A stretch of DNA of 64,000 nucleotides. Origin: CALMRE01 sp964412895. GTDB taxonomy: Bacteria > UBP6 > UBA1177 > JAKLFG01. Numbering within the stretch: position 1 is the first letter of the stretch; each line of letters begins with the position of its first letter. The notes under the pieces were generated by a model that was not told the DNA's origin, did not search any database, and worked only from the letters and a program-made list of their open reading frames with translations. This document shows positions 39,201 through 47,488 of this stretch, piece after piece. The position numbers were made by a program, and so were the translations under genes. The stretch covers positions 22,972-86,971 of the forward strand of contig CAYPQK010000001.1 in NCBI GenBank assembly GCA_964412895.1. Reading direction: 5' to 3'.

Positions 39201-40217
39201 GCCGACGGCAACCATGCGCAGGAGGCAGCTCTCTTCGCTCAGGGGGTCCGCGATGTCCTTGCGGGCAAGAGCGAGCGGTTCTCGATGGAATATCCCTGCA
39301 ACAGTCCGCAGAAACCGCGCTGGTTCATCGGCCGCGTGACGCCATTCCCCGGCGAGGGAACGCGCCGCGTGGTGGTCGCCCACGAGAACAATACCGAACG
39401 CAAACTGTTCGCATTGGAGCGCGAGGAACTCATTAAGGCGTTGCAGGACAAGAACGACGAGATGGAAAGCATGCTCTACGCCAGTTCGCACGATCTGCGG
39501 ACCCCGCTGGTGAGCATCATGGGCTTCAACAGTCTGATACAGCACGCCATTAAAGAGCTGTCTCTGCTTCTGGATAAGGAGCGCCCCGCCGCCGATATCT
39601 GTGCCGAAGCGCGGCCTATCATCACCGAAAAACTGCCGACCGCCAGTACCTATATTGGCAAAAGCGCCGAGAAGATGCAGGGACTCGTCGACGGTATCCT
39701 GAAACTCTCGCGGCTCGGCCGCGCCACCCACACATCGGAAATGATCGACATGAACGCATTGGTACGGCGGGTGCTCGCCACGCTCGATTTCCAGAAACAG
39801 CAGGCACATGCCGCGGTGAGCGTGGGTGATCTTCCCCCCTGCTGGGGCGATCCGCGCGAACTGGAACAGGCGTTCACCAATATCATCGACAATGCCGTCA
39901 AATACCGCGATCCGGCCCGCCCGCTTACTATTGCCATCACCGGGTCCTTGGCGGGACACTGTTCCCGCTACGATATCGTCGATAACGGTATCGGCATGAA
40001 ACCGGACCACTACGACCAGATATGGGGCCTTTTCTCGCGGCTCGACCCTAACGGGCCGGTACCGGGCGAAGGTATCGGGCTGGCGATGGTCAAGCGGATC
40101 GTCCAGCGCAACCACGGCAAGATATGGGTCGAGAGCGAAAAGGGCGTTGGAAGCAAATTTTATCTCTCGTTGTCGCGCGAAGGGAAAGAAAGTAATTACG
40201 AGAAGGAAAAGGGGTAA
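36210..40217 (+). CDS. Sensor histidine kinase with eight PAS domains
   Basis: A 1335-aa kinase with one N-terminal membrane helix (about residues 5-26) and no periplasmic domain. Eight PAS/PAC units follow at about 44-165, 170-290, 296-425, 428-550, 553-680, 683-805, 810-930 and 935-1065, most ending in the PAC motif DITERK/DITDRK. HisKA has SSHDLRTPLVSIMGF with His1094. HATPase has NIIDNAVKYRDP and a G-box VDNGIGM. The third PAS is nearly identical to the PAS of the GGDEF protein at 40221. Codon use in the fifth PAS is more AT-rich than its neighbours. It is coupled to the pseudo-ATPase gene by ATGA overlap, suggesting a membrane-linked sensory pair. No dedicated response regulator is adjacent. 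Confidence 0.93.
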   Translation: MTVAWGLVLNIFFWGGLGIVALIAGLRYHRRWLADYREKDIKYRLLVENANDIVYSLTMGGVFTYVSPTWTKLLGHTVDEVENHPFQGFVHPDDLPLCLEALNNAVKTENRPVGVEYRVLHKDGSWRWHISNAAPIYDAEGTVVSYMGIARDITEGKQAEAKLRESERRMTSILENISLLSIMLDREGRITMCNDFFLDLTGWRRQEVLHESWFEVFLPADIRATIKESVFLNNIHAGTVPIHFENEIITKAGARRLIRWNNMLLRTKEGEVEGIACIGEDITDRYRAEEALRESKERYRLIAENTADSVTVQDLSLKFEYVSPSTTKMKGFSVEEVLAQTIEQVMTPESLQKVYRAFEEEMALEQSGTADPARSRVLVLEEYCKDGSTLWVENTLSFIRDEKQTPTGILSVSRDVTERKQADEALRESEFRFNQLAEQSRIIAWEVDARGLYTYVSHVAETVFGYTADELVGRKHFYDLHPEEGREMFKTAAFAAFERKETFENLINPVQAKDGHQVWLSTNGIPLLNANGTLRGYRGSDTDITERKQAEEALQKNKEAYKTLAENLPELIYRVHLHEKGRMEFFNDKVKELTGRTEKELRKGEICSIEPNIHPEDISRVVSTVKRAIEKGTAFEVSYRYIHKDGKTVHFYEHGQIIKDATGKPHYIDGIIQDITDRKRAEEALRKNEALLRTLIDTLPDLVWLKDPEGVYLTCNRRFEVFFGAKEAEIVGKTDYDFVDKDLADFFRRHDQAAMSAGKPTKNEEQVTFPSDGHQEILETIKTPIHGEAGTLIGVLGIGRDISERKRAEESLQKNEEKFRKAFHLIPESVVLSRLDDGVMVSVNEGFLNGVGYSREEAIGKSAEELRIWNDPNDRHRIIDMVRGHGLVENIETTFRTKNGDIRYALISATAIDIDDIPHLLNISRDITDRKKLENALRESERSLRSTIDGLSAHIAVLDESGTIILVNKAWRNFAEKNGIPAGKVSEGTNYLQVCDGADGNHAQEAALFAQGVRDVLAGKSERFSMEYPCNSPQKPRWFIGRVTPFPGEGTRRVVVAHENNTERKLFALEREELIKALQDKNDEMESMLYASSHDLRTPLVSIMGFNSLIQHAIKELSLLLDKERPAADICAEARPIITEKLPTASTYIGKSAEKMQGLVDGILKLSRLGRATHTSEMIDMNALVRRVLATLDFQKQQAHAAVSVGDLPPCWGDPRELEQAFTNIIDNAVKYRDPARPLTIAITGSLAGHCSRYDIVDNGIGMKPDHYDQIWGLFSRLDPNGPVPGEGIGLAMVKRIVQRNHGKIWVESEKGVGSKFYLSLSREGKESNYEKEKG

Positions 40218-40220
40218 ATC

Positions 40221-42329
40221 ATGCTACGAACGGCCGGTACCGGGAAAGATCATCGGTTCATCATCGCACTGGTGATAATAGTAACGGCCGGGGCTCTGGT
40301 CACCGCATGGATGGTGAAGCGTGCCGACCGTGAACTGCGGATCGAAATGCTTCACGAGGCACTTCTGGTAGCACCGGCGATCGATCTCGACAGTGTCAAG
40401 ACGCTTTCCGGCACCGAGGCGGACCTCGTTTCGCCCGAGTACCTCCGCCTGAAAAAACAATTCAGCGCCGTTCGGTCGGCCGACGAGCATATCCGGTTCA
40501 TCTATCTACTGGGGCGGACAAATGACGGCGCCGTATTTTTCTTTGTCGATAATGAGCCGGCCGACTCCGAGGATTATTCGCCTCCCGGTCAGGTCTATGG
40601 TGAGGTTTCGGAGAACATCCGTCGCGTGTTCGACACCAAGACGGCGATAATCGAAGGGCCGGTCATCGATCGATGGGGAAAGTGGATATCGGCTTTGGTG
40701 CCCCTTCCCGATCCGGCCACCGGTGCGATCGGTGCCGTAATGGGAATGGATGTCGACGCCCGCAACTGGAAATGGAAGGTCGCCGCGCGGGCGGCATTGC
40801 CCGTAACGCTGGTGCTGGTACTGGTGCTTCTCATGATACTGGGGCTTGCCAGAGTCCGGGGCGCGGCAAAACTGCGGGAAAGCGAAAAGAGATATCGTCT
40901 CATCGCCGAGAACACCGCCGATTCGATCGCGGTCTTGGATCTTTCCCTGAAAAATATTTATGTCTCACCTTCTACAACAAAAATGAAAGGAATCCCTGTT
41001 GAGGAAATATTGGTTCAAACGGTAGAACAAAGTATGACACCGGAGTCGGTTCAAATAGTGTATCAAGCTTTTCAAGAAGAGATGGCCTTGGAGCAAAGCG
41101 GTACCGCCGATCCCGCGCGCAGTCGTATTCTGGTACTTGAAGAGTACCGTAAGGATGGGTCTACGATTTGGGTGGAGAACACGCTTTCTTTTATTCGTGA
41201 CGAGAAACAAAGTCCCACGGGGATCCTTTCCATCTCAAGAGATATTACCGAACGCAAACGGGCCGAAGAGGAGATCCGTCGGGTAAATGAGCGGCTTTCG
41301 ATCATGGTAAAACACTTGGAAGCGCAACATGCCCAGAATAAGATCATGACCGAGATGCGCGAATTCCTACAGGCCTGTTCCACGGCTGTCGAGATAGGTC
41401 CGATCATCGCACGGTCGATGGAAAAGCTGTTCCCCGATTCCGACGGCGCGCTGTTCCTGCTGAGTCCTTCCCGAACCGACCTTGAATCGATCGCCCGTTG
41501 GGGGAACTATCCCGATACGATGGAAGAAAATATTCTTTCCCCCGACGAGTGTTGGGGCCTTCGGCGCGGCAGTCAGTACATCGTTGAAAAGAGGGGAGGA
41601 GGAATCCTCTGTTCCCATGTCAAACAACTGACCAGCGGCACCTATGCCTGCCTGCCGTTCATGGCAAAGGGTGAAGTGTTGGGACTTCTTCATCTGCGGT
41701 CGCATCCGGAACTGGCCGACGGACAGAAACTGAAGGAGGAGCTGAAAGAGGTCTCCTCCGCCCTGATCGAACTTCTGTCTCTGGCGATATCGAACATCAA
41801 ACTGCGCGAGATGCTGAGCCTGCAATCCATCAAGGACCCGCTCACGGGGCTCTTCAACCGGCGTTATCTGGAAGAGTCCTTCCTGCGAGAGGTCGTCCGC
41901 GCCCGGCGAAAAAATGGCCCTATCGGCGTCATCATGGTCGATATCGACCACTTCAAGAAGTTCAACGATGTATTCGGCCACGCCGCCGGCGATAAGGTGC
42001 TGGCCGAGCTCGCCAAGTTCTTCACCACCAGTCTGCGCGGCACCGATATCATGTGCCGTTACGGCGGCGAGGAGTTCGCACTCATCATGCCGGAAGCGTC
42101 GCTTGAGAATTCCTTTATCCGCGCTGAACAGATGGTCGCGCAGGTAAAGAGCCTTCTCATTTCATACAACGGGCAAACGCTCGGCCCCATCACCCTGTCG
42201 ATGGGAGTGGCGGCATATCCGCTGCATGGCGAAAAGTTGGAAGAACTGTTGAGGGCGGCCGATCTGGCGCTTTACCGGGCGAAGCAAGCGGGCCGCGACC
42301 GTGCCCTTTTGGCAGAGATTTCTTCTTGA
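40221..42329 (+). CDS. Membrane-bound PAS-GAF diguanylate cyclase
   Basis: A 702-aa protein that makes cyclic di-GMP. Two membrane helices (about 12-31 and 194-212) enclose a periplasmic dCache-like sensor of about 160 residues. A cytosolic PAS (about 222-350), a coiled coil and GAF (about 375-525) follow. The C-terminal GGDEF domain (about 535-700) is complete: DPLTGLFNRRYLEE, the RGTD inhibitory I-site, five residues, then GGEEF. It should therefore be active and product-inhibited. AGGGG precedes the ATG, three bases after the kinase stop. Together with the HD-GYP protein (51308) and PilZ protein (52492) it completes a c-di-GMP circuit. Confidence 0.94.
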   Translation: MLRTAGTGKDHRFIIALVIIVTAGALVTAWMVKRADRELRIEMLHEALLVAPAIDLDSVKTLSGTEADLVSPEYLRLKKQFSAVRSADEHIRFIYLLGRTNDGAVFFFVDNEPADSEDYSPPGQVYGEVSENIRRVFDTKTAIIEGPVIDRWGKWISALVPLPDPATGAIGAVMGMDVDARNWKWKVAARAALPVTLVLVLVLLMILGLARVRGAAKLRESEKRYRLIAENTADSIAVLDLSLKNIYVSPSTTKMKGIPVEEILVQTVEQSMTPESVQIVYQAFQEEMALEQSGTADPARSRILVLEEYRKDGSTIWVENTLSFIRDEKQSPTGILSISRDITERKRAEEEIRRVNERLSIMVKHLEAQHAQNKIMTEMREFLQACSTAVEIGPIIARSMEKLFPDSDGALFLLSPSRTDLESIARWGNYPDTMEENILSPDECWGLRRGSQYIVEKRGGGILCSHVKQLTSGTYACLPFMAKGEVLGLLHLRSHPELADGQKLKEELKEVSSALIELLSLAISNIKLREMLSLQSIKDPLTGLFNRRYLEESFLREVVRARRKNGPIGVIMVDIDHFKKFNDVFGHAAGDKVLAELAKFFTTSLRGTDIMCRYGGEEFALIMPEASLENSFIRAEQMVAQVKSLLISYNGQTLGPITLSMGVAAYPLHGEKLEELLRAADLALYRAKQAGRDRALLAEISS

Positions 42330-42345
42330 AAATGGAATCTTTGGG

Positions 42346-42375
42346 TTGACTTTTTACAAAATTCCGTAATAATAC
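42346..42375 (+). promoter_or_regulatory. Predicted promoter of the AAA_14/DUF4143 ATPase
   Basis: TTGACT (42346-42351) with TAATAA (42367, spacer 15) or TAATAC (42370, spacer 18) as -10. The surrounding AT-rich sequence differs from the GC-rich genes on either side. Confidence 0.45.
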
Positions 42376-42403
42376 GATTGTAATTTTACGAAGGAGCGCT
42401 GTC

Positions 42404-43729
42404 ATGAAACGGTTGATAGAATCGCAACTACTTGAATGGAAAAATAGTTCTCCGCGAAAGCCGCTTCTTGTGCGCGGCGCCCGGCAGGTCGGCAAGACTT
42501 ACACGGTACGGCAGTTCGGTCGGGAACATTTCAAACAGCTTGCCGCCATCGATCTGGAACGCGATACCGCCCTGCGCGCCATCTTCGACGGATCGCTTGC
42601 CGCCGCCGGCATCGTGACACAGTTGGAGGCATTTACCGGCATTTCCCTTTCGGGCGGCGAGGCGCTCCTGTTCATCGACGAGATACAGGCGTCTCCCCGC
42701 GCGATCATGGCGCTCCGCTACCTGTATGAAGAGCGGCCCGATATCCCGGTCATCGCGGCGGGGTCGGCGCTTGAATTTGCGCTCGGCGACATCTCTTTCC
42801 CGGTGGGACGCGTCATCTTTGCGTGGATGCGGCCGATGACTTTTGCCGAATATCTCATCGCCGCCGGTCACGATCCGCTCGCCCGCGCTCTGCCGACACT
42901 TGATGCGCCCTATGCCGGCTCTGCGCCGGTACACGACAAGATACTCGGCGAACTCCGGAAGTATCTGCTCGTCGGCGGTATGCCCGAGGCGGTGCGCCGG
43001 TTCCTTGAGGGCGGTTCGTTCGACGCGGCGGGCGCGGTGCATGCCGAACTCGCGGTATCGCTCGCCCAGTCTTTGGTGAAATACCGCATCCGTACCGATC
43101 CCGAAAGCGTGGCGCAGGTGTTCCGCCAGTTGCCGCGCAGTGTCGGGTCGCAGGTGCGTTTTTCCCATCTCGATCCCGACCGGCGCGTCGAGAAGACCAA
43201 GTCGTCGGTACAGGCGTTGGCGCGGGCGCTTCTCTACCATCCGGTCCATAGTGTCGACGCTCACGGCGTACCGCTGGGCGGCACCGTCTCCGAAAAACGG
43301 TTCAAGCCGCTCTTTCTCGATGTCGGGCTCATGCAGTATCTGCGCGGGATCACCGCCAAAGAGCTCCTCGCGGCAGCCGATATCGGGGCGCTCCATCAGG
43401 GTGCCGTCGCCGAACAGTTCGTCGGGCAGGAACTGCTGGCGGCGGGCGGCACCGAGAACGGCGAGCTTTACTACTGGTCGCGGGCCGAGAAACGGGGGAA
43501 TGCCGAGATCGACTATCTCCTCGTGCGGGACGGCGTGGTCTACCCGATAGAGGTCAAAAGCGGCGCGGCGGGACGCCTGCGGAGCATGCATCAGTTCCTC
43601 GCGGAGCATCCGGCGACACCATTCGGCATCGCCTTCTCGCCGACCGCGCAGGAGAAACGGCAGGAGGGACGCATCCTGTTCGTGCCGCTCTACACACAGT
43701 TCGGCGCCGCGGGAGTGCCAAAACCATAG
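42404..43729 (+). CDS. AAA_14 / DUF4143 family ATPase
   Basis: A 441-aa ATPase of the widespread AAA_14-DUF4143 family. PLLVRGARQVGKTYTVRQFG is the Walker A region with GARQVGKT, and LLFIDEIQASPRA is Walker B. FAWMRPMTFAEYLIAAG is the typical PLxxxEFL region. The C-terminal DUF4143 part contains DVGLMQYLRG and a nuclease-like core (YYWSRAEKRGNAEIDYLLVR, then YPIEVKSG), a PD-(D/E)xK-like fold with D and ExK. The function of the family is unresolved; an antitoxin or mobile-element role has been suggested. The GGAG site is 7 nt before the ATG. It interrupts the signalling genes and has its own promoter, so it may be an insertion. Confidence 0.92.
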   Translation: MKRLIESQLLEWKNSSPRKPLLVRGARQVGKTYTVRQFGREHFKQLAAIDLERDTALRAIFDGSLAAAGIVTQLEAFTGISLSGGEALLFIDEIQASPRAIMALRYLYEERPDIPVIAAGSALEFALGDISFPVGRVIFAWMRPMTFAEYLIAAGHDPLARALPTLDAPYAGSAPVHDKILGELRKYLLVGGMPEAVRRFLEGGSFDAAGAVHAELAVSLAQSLVKYRIRTDPESVAQVFRQLPRSVGSQVRFSHLDPDRRVEKTKSSVQALARALLYHPVHSVDAHGVPLGGTVSEKRFKPLFLDVGLMQYLRGITAKELLAAADIGALHQGAVAEQFVGQELLAAGGTENGELYYWSRAEKRGNAEIDYLLVRDGVVYPIEVKSGAAGRLRSMHQFLAEHPATPFGIAFSPTAQEKRQEGRILFVPLYTQFGAAGVPKP

Positions 43730-43732
43730 ACT

Positions 43733-43803
43733 CCGTGTAGGCGCAATCCTACACGGATTTCTGCCGTCGCCTTCTACCAATGAAAAGGCAGTCATGATAT
43801 ACT
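43733..43803 (+). promoter_or_regulatory. Shared promoter element before the 43902 kinase
   Basis: A perfect 9-bp inverted repeat, CCGTGTAGG-CGCAAT-CCTACACGG (43733-43756), precedes a degenerate second half-site TTCTACC (43772) and a -10 TATACT (43798-43803). CCTAC starts 50 nt before the -10, against 49 nt in the two sibling elements. The loop CGCAAT is the same as at 31299. Confidence 0.6.
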
Positions 43804-43901
43804 CCCTGCCGCTAGGGCGGAGGTTTCTTCTTGCTAATTAGGACCGGTTCGGATATCATTCCGGAGCCACGGGCGGTGCAAGCAACGATCTAAGGAGCAT
43901 C

Positions 43902-46868
43902 ATGACGCGACCGGACGGTATCTTTCAGCGCGTGCCCCCCACGATATGGATACTGTTCACGGCGCTCCTGCTTTTTTTCGTTATCGGCGGCACCTTCTTC
44001 TACCGGTCGCAGGAAGAGCACCTGCGGGCCGATGAAGAACAAAAGCTCTTGGCCATCGCACAACTCAAGGTCGACGAGATAACGCGTTGGCGGATGGAGC
44101 GGCGGGGCGACGCCACGGTCGCCTTGGCGGGGCCCTTTTTCTCCACCGCGGTAAAACAGTGGCTGTCGGCGCCCGATCCGGCGCTGGCGGCGCAGATCAC
44201 CGAACGGCTGGAATCGTATCGCCGGGGTTATCGGTATGCTTCAGCGTTCATAGTCGATGCTACGGGGCATGTCCGCCTCAGCGCCGGGATACCCGAAGGT
44301 CACATCGGTCCCGAAACGAAGCTCTATCTGGAAACCGTACTGCGTGAACGGCGGCCGCTTCTGTCCGAATTATATCGCTGTTCCGTTCATCACGCCGCTC
44401 ATCTCGATGTCATCGCGCCGCTTATTTCCGATACGGCGGAAGGGAGAACGGCGGTCGCCGCGCTGATACTGCGGGTCGATCCGGAGGAGTTTCTCTATCC
44501 GCTCATCAAACTGTGGCCGGAACAGAGCGACAGCGCTGAAACGCTTCTGGCGCGGCGCGACGGCGACGATGCCCTGTTCCTCAACGAACTGCGTCATAAG
44601 AAAGGGACCGCGTTGAACCTGCGGATCCCGCTTTCCCGGTTCGATGTCCCCGCGGTGCGTGCGGTGCGCGGAGAGGAGGGGGTGGTCGAAGGTCTGGACT
44701 ATCGGGGGGTACCGGTCCTTTCGGCGCTCAAACATATTCCCGGATCATCGTGGTGTCTGATCGCCAAGATTGATACCGCCGAGGCCTTTTCCGCATGGCG
44801 CTTCCGGGCAAGCGCCATCATAATCGGACTTTTCCTGTTGCTGGGGCTCTCTTTCGCCGGCATCGGGTTTTATTGGTACCGGCAACAGGGGCATCACTAT
44901 CGGGCGCTCTATCTGACCGAAACGGCGCGCAAGAAAAGCGAATCCCAATATCGCGCCATTTTCATGAATTCGCGGGACGCGCTTATGACCTTGGCGCCGC
45001 CGTCGTGGCAATTCTCTTCCGCAAATCCATCTACCATAGAGATGTTCCAGACGAAGGATGAGGCGGAATTCATATCGCTTGCTCCGTGGGAACTTTCTCC
45101 CGAACGCCAACCGGACGGGCGGCTTTCGGTCGAAAAGGCGAAAGAGATGATAGAGATCGCCGTGCGGAGGGGGTATCACTTTTTTGAATGGACCCACCGG
45201 CGGCTCAAGGGCGAAAATTTCGCCGCCACGGTCCTGCTCACCCGCATGGAGCTTGACGATAAAGTGTCGCTTCAGGCCACGGTACGCGATATCACCGAAT
45301 GGAAGCGGCAGGAAGAAATGCTTCGGCAAAGCGAGGAAAAGTTCAACAAAGCGTTCCACGCGAGCCCCGATACGCTTATTATCACCCGCGTTTCCGATGG
45401 CCGGATCATCGATTCCAATGAAGAATTCTGTCACATGACCGGCTATACCAAGGAAGAGGCGCTTAAAACCTCCACCATTGCGCTCGATCTGTGGGCCGAC
45501 CCCGCGGAACGGGACCGCGTGGTGGCGATACTGCGGGAAAGGGGCAGTGTCCGAGATCACGAAGCATCGTTCCGCGCCAAGGACGGGCATCTCATCTATT
45601 GTCTGTATGCCGGGGAGATCATCCGCCTGCACGGCGAGCCGCATGTCATATCCATCGTCCGCGACATCACCGACCGCAAGCGGGCCGAGGCGGCGTTACA
45701 GAAAAGTGAGGAGAAATATCGCACTATCGTTGAGAACACGAATGATGCCATCTACATTCACGATCTCAAGGGGAACATTATCGATGTGAATGAACAAGCA
45801 TGCAGTATGCTCGGCTACAAAAGGGAAGAACTGGTAGGCGCGAACCTCCAAAAGATCGATACCCAAGAGATTTCAAAAGTTATGCCTGAGCAGATACGAA
45901 GTCTTTTGATCAAAGGTGCCTCTTATTTTGAAGGAGCACAGGTAAAAAAAGACGGAACAATTATTTTTGTGGATATCGGCAGTAAGGTCATAAGCCAAGA
46001 GGGAAACGGGATCATCGTAGCTTTCGTGAGAAATGTCACCGACCACAAGGTGCTGGAACTGGCGCGCGAGGACCTGCTGGCGAGCCTGCAGAACAAGAAC
46101 GAGGAGATGGAGAGCATCCTCTACGCCGCCTCGCACGATCTGCGCAGTCCGCTGGTGAATATACAAGGGTTCAGCGCCCGGATACAGAGGTATCTCGCCG
46201 AACTGGACCGGATACTGACGATGAAAGCGCCGGCCGAAGAGTTGTGCGAAACGGCCGCGCCGATCATACGGAACAATATTCCCAAGGCACTCGGCTATGT
46301 CACCGCAAGCACTGACAAAATGGATGCACTGGTCAACGGCCTGCTCAAACTTTCGCGGCTCGGTCGGGCGACCCATAGCCCGGAACCGATCGACATGAAC
46401 GAGCTGATGCGGGAGACGCTCGATGCGCTCAAATTCCAGACGCAGGAGGCGCGGGCGGTCGTCGCGCTGGGCGATCTGCCCTTCTGCTGGGGCGACCGGC
46501 GCGAGATCGGGCAGGCATTCTCAAACCTCATAGATAACGCCATCAAGTACCGCGACAGCGACCGTCCGCTCACCATCCGCATCACCGGGACGGAGAAGGG
46601 CGGCCGGGTCGCCTACAGCGTCGAAGACACCGGTATCGGCATCAAGAAGGGGCATCAAGACCAGATATGGGGCCTCTTTTCGCGTCTCGATCCGGGCGGC
46701 CCGGTGCCGGGCGAAGGGATCGGTCTGACGATGGTCAAACGGATAATCCAGCGTAACCGCGGCAGGATATGGATGGAAAGCGAACCGGGCAAAGGAAGTT
46801 CTTTTTATATCGTCCTGCCGCACGACCGGACGGGAGCGGCGAAACAAGAGGCTGTGCCGCATACATAA
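43902..46868 (+). CDS. Transmembrane PAS histidine kinase with Cache-like sensor
   Basis: A 988-aa kinase. Membrane helices at about 14-32 and 306-326 flank a periplasmic domain of about 270 residues with Cache features (SAFIVDATGHVRLS, then LYRCSVHHAAHLDVIAPLIS). The cytosolic part has three PAS domains (about 348-470, 478-598, 603-720), HisKA with SHDLRSPLVNIQGF (His745) and HATPase (NLIDNAIKYRD, DTGIGIKKG). The catalytic half closely resembles that of the 36210 kinase. The third PAS is more AT-rich than the rest. GGAG is 6 nt before the ATG. A single-domain response regulator follows 18 nt after the stop. Confidence 0.94.
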   Translation: MTRPDGIFQRVPPTIWILFTALLLFFVIGGTFFYRSQEEHLRADEEQKLLAIAQLKVDEITRWRMERRGDATVALAGPFFSTAVKQWLSAPDPALAAQITERLESYRRGYRYASAFIVDATGHVRLSAGIPEGHIGPETKLYLETVLRERRPLLSELYRCSVHHAAHLDVIAPLISDTAEGRTAVAALILRVDPEEFLYPLIKLWPEQSDSAETLLARRDGDDALFLNELRHKKGTALNLRIPLSRFDVPAVRAVRGEEGVVEGLDYRGVPVLSALKHIPGSSWCLIAKIDTAEAFSAWRFRASAIIIGLFLLLGLSFAGIGFYWYRQQGHHYRALYLTETARKKSESQYRAIFMNSRDALMTLAPPSWQFSSANPSTIEMFQTKDEAEFISLAPWELSPERQPDGRLSVEKAKEMIEIAVRRGYHFFEWTHRRLKGENFAATVLLTRMELDDKVSLQATVRDITEWKRQEEMLRQSEEKFNKAFHASPDTLIITRVSDGRIIDSNEEFCHMTGYTKEEALKTSTIALDLWADPAERDRVVAILRERGSVRDHEASFRAKDGHLIYCLYAGEIIRLHGEPHVISIVRDITDRKRAEAALQKSEEKYRTIVENTNDAIYIHDLKGNIIDVNEQACSMLGYKREELVGANLQKIDTQEISKVMPEQIRSLLIKGASYFEGAQVKKDGTIIFVDIGSKVISQEGNGIIVAFVRNVTDHKVLELAREDLLASLQNKNEEMESILYAASHDLRSPLVNIQGFSARIQRYLAELDRILTMKAPAEELCETAAPIIRNNIPKALGYVTASTDKMDALVNGLLKLSRLGRATHSPEPIDMNELMRETLDALKFQTQEARAVVALGDLPFCWGDRREIGQAFSNLIDNAIKYRDSDRPLTIRITGTEKGGRVAYSVEDTGIGIKKGHQDQIWGLFSRLDPGGPVPGEGIGLTMVKRIIQRNRGRIWMESEPGKGSSFYIVLPHDRTGAAKQEAVPHT

Positions 46869-46886
46869 AAGCAAGGGAGGAGGAAC

Positions 46887-47375
46887 ATGAACGGGAAGAA
46901 CGGAGCAAAAGAGAGCACCGGCAAGATCACGAAGGATGGCCGGAAACACGAAGTGATCATCCTTCTTGCCGAGGACGATGACGGCCATGTCGAACTCATC
47001 ACTTCCACGCTCCAAGACGCGGGGATACTCAACGAGGTGATCCGGTTCCGCGACGGCGAGGAGGCATTGGAATTCTTTTACGGCAACGGGAAGGCGCCCG
47101 CGGTGAAAGAGGGACATTCCTACCTGCTCCTGCTCGACATCCGGATGCCCAAGACCGACGGCGTACAGGTGCTGGAACGGTTGAAAGGCGATCCCCGTTA
47201 CCAGCGGATGCCTATCATCATGCTGACCACCACCGACGAACCGCGCGAGATAGAGCGGTGCCACGCGCTGGGGTGCAACAGCTATGTCACCAAACCGATC
47301 GCGTTCGCCGATTTCGTCGATAAACTGCGCCGGTTGGGTCTTTTCATCATGGTCATCGAGGTCCCCCAGTTGTAA
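46887..47375 (+). CDS. Rcp1-type single-domain response regulator
   Basis: A 162-aa stand-alone receiver with no output domain. Features are LLAEDDDGHVELI (acidic triad), Asp84 in LLLDIRMPKTDGV, MLTTTDEP and the switch Lys in NSYVTKPI. The insert FYGNGKAP after the third helix marks the Rcp1/cyanobacterial-phytochrome-partner type. It lies directly after the kinase at 43902, so phosphotransfer from His745 is likely. The first 22 residues are a charged extension. A GGGAGGAGG site precedes the ATG. Confidence 0.93.
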   Translation: MNGKNGAKESTGKITKDGRKHEVIILLAEDDDGHVELITSTLQDAGILNEVIRFRDGEEALEFFYGNGKAPAVKEGHSYLLLLDIRMPKTDGVQVLERLKGDPRYQRMPIIMLTTTDEPREIERCHALGCNSYVTKPIAFADFVDKLRRLGLFIMVIEVPQL

Positions 47376-47395
47376 CCGGTCCCCACAAGTTCCGC

Positions 47396-47461
47396 GTAGG
47401 CCCAATCCTACATAAAAAAAAGCCGTGTCCTACAGAAAAAGAACCGGGAAAAAGATAGTAT
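47396..47461 (+). promoter_or_regulatory. Shared promoter element before the 47489 hybrid kinase
   Basis: GTAGG-CCCAAT-CCTAC (47396-47411), then CCTACAGAAAA 22 nt after the first CCTAC (47429), then a -10 TAGTAT (47456-47461). Spacing is identical to the element at 31299, and both continue with the string GAAAAAGATA before the start of transcription. Confidence 0.6.
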
Positions 47462-47488
47462 TCCCTGTCTGATAAGGGATGGTATAGC

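Noticed and set aside
43733..43756. Inverted repeat read as terminator of the AAA_14 ATPase gene
   Set aside because: No real T-run follows, and the arms and loop are conserved at two other promoters at a fixed distance from the -10; a secondary terminating effect cannot be excluded.
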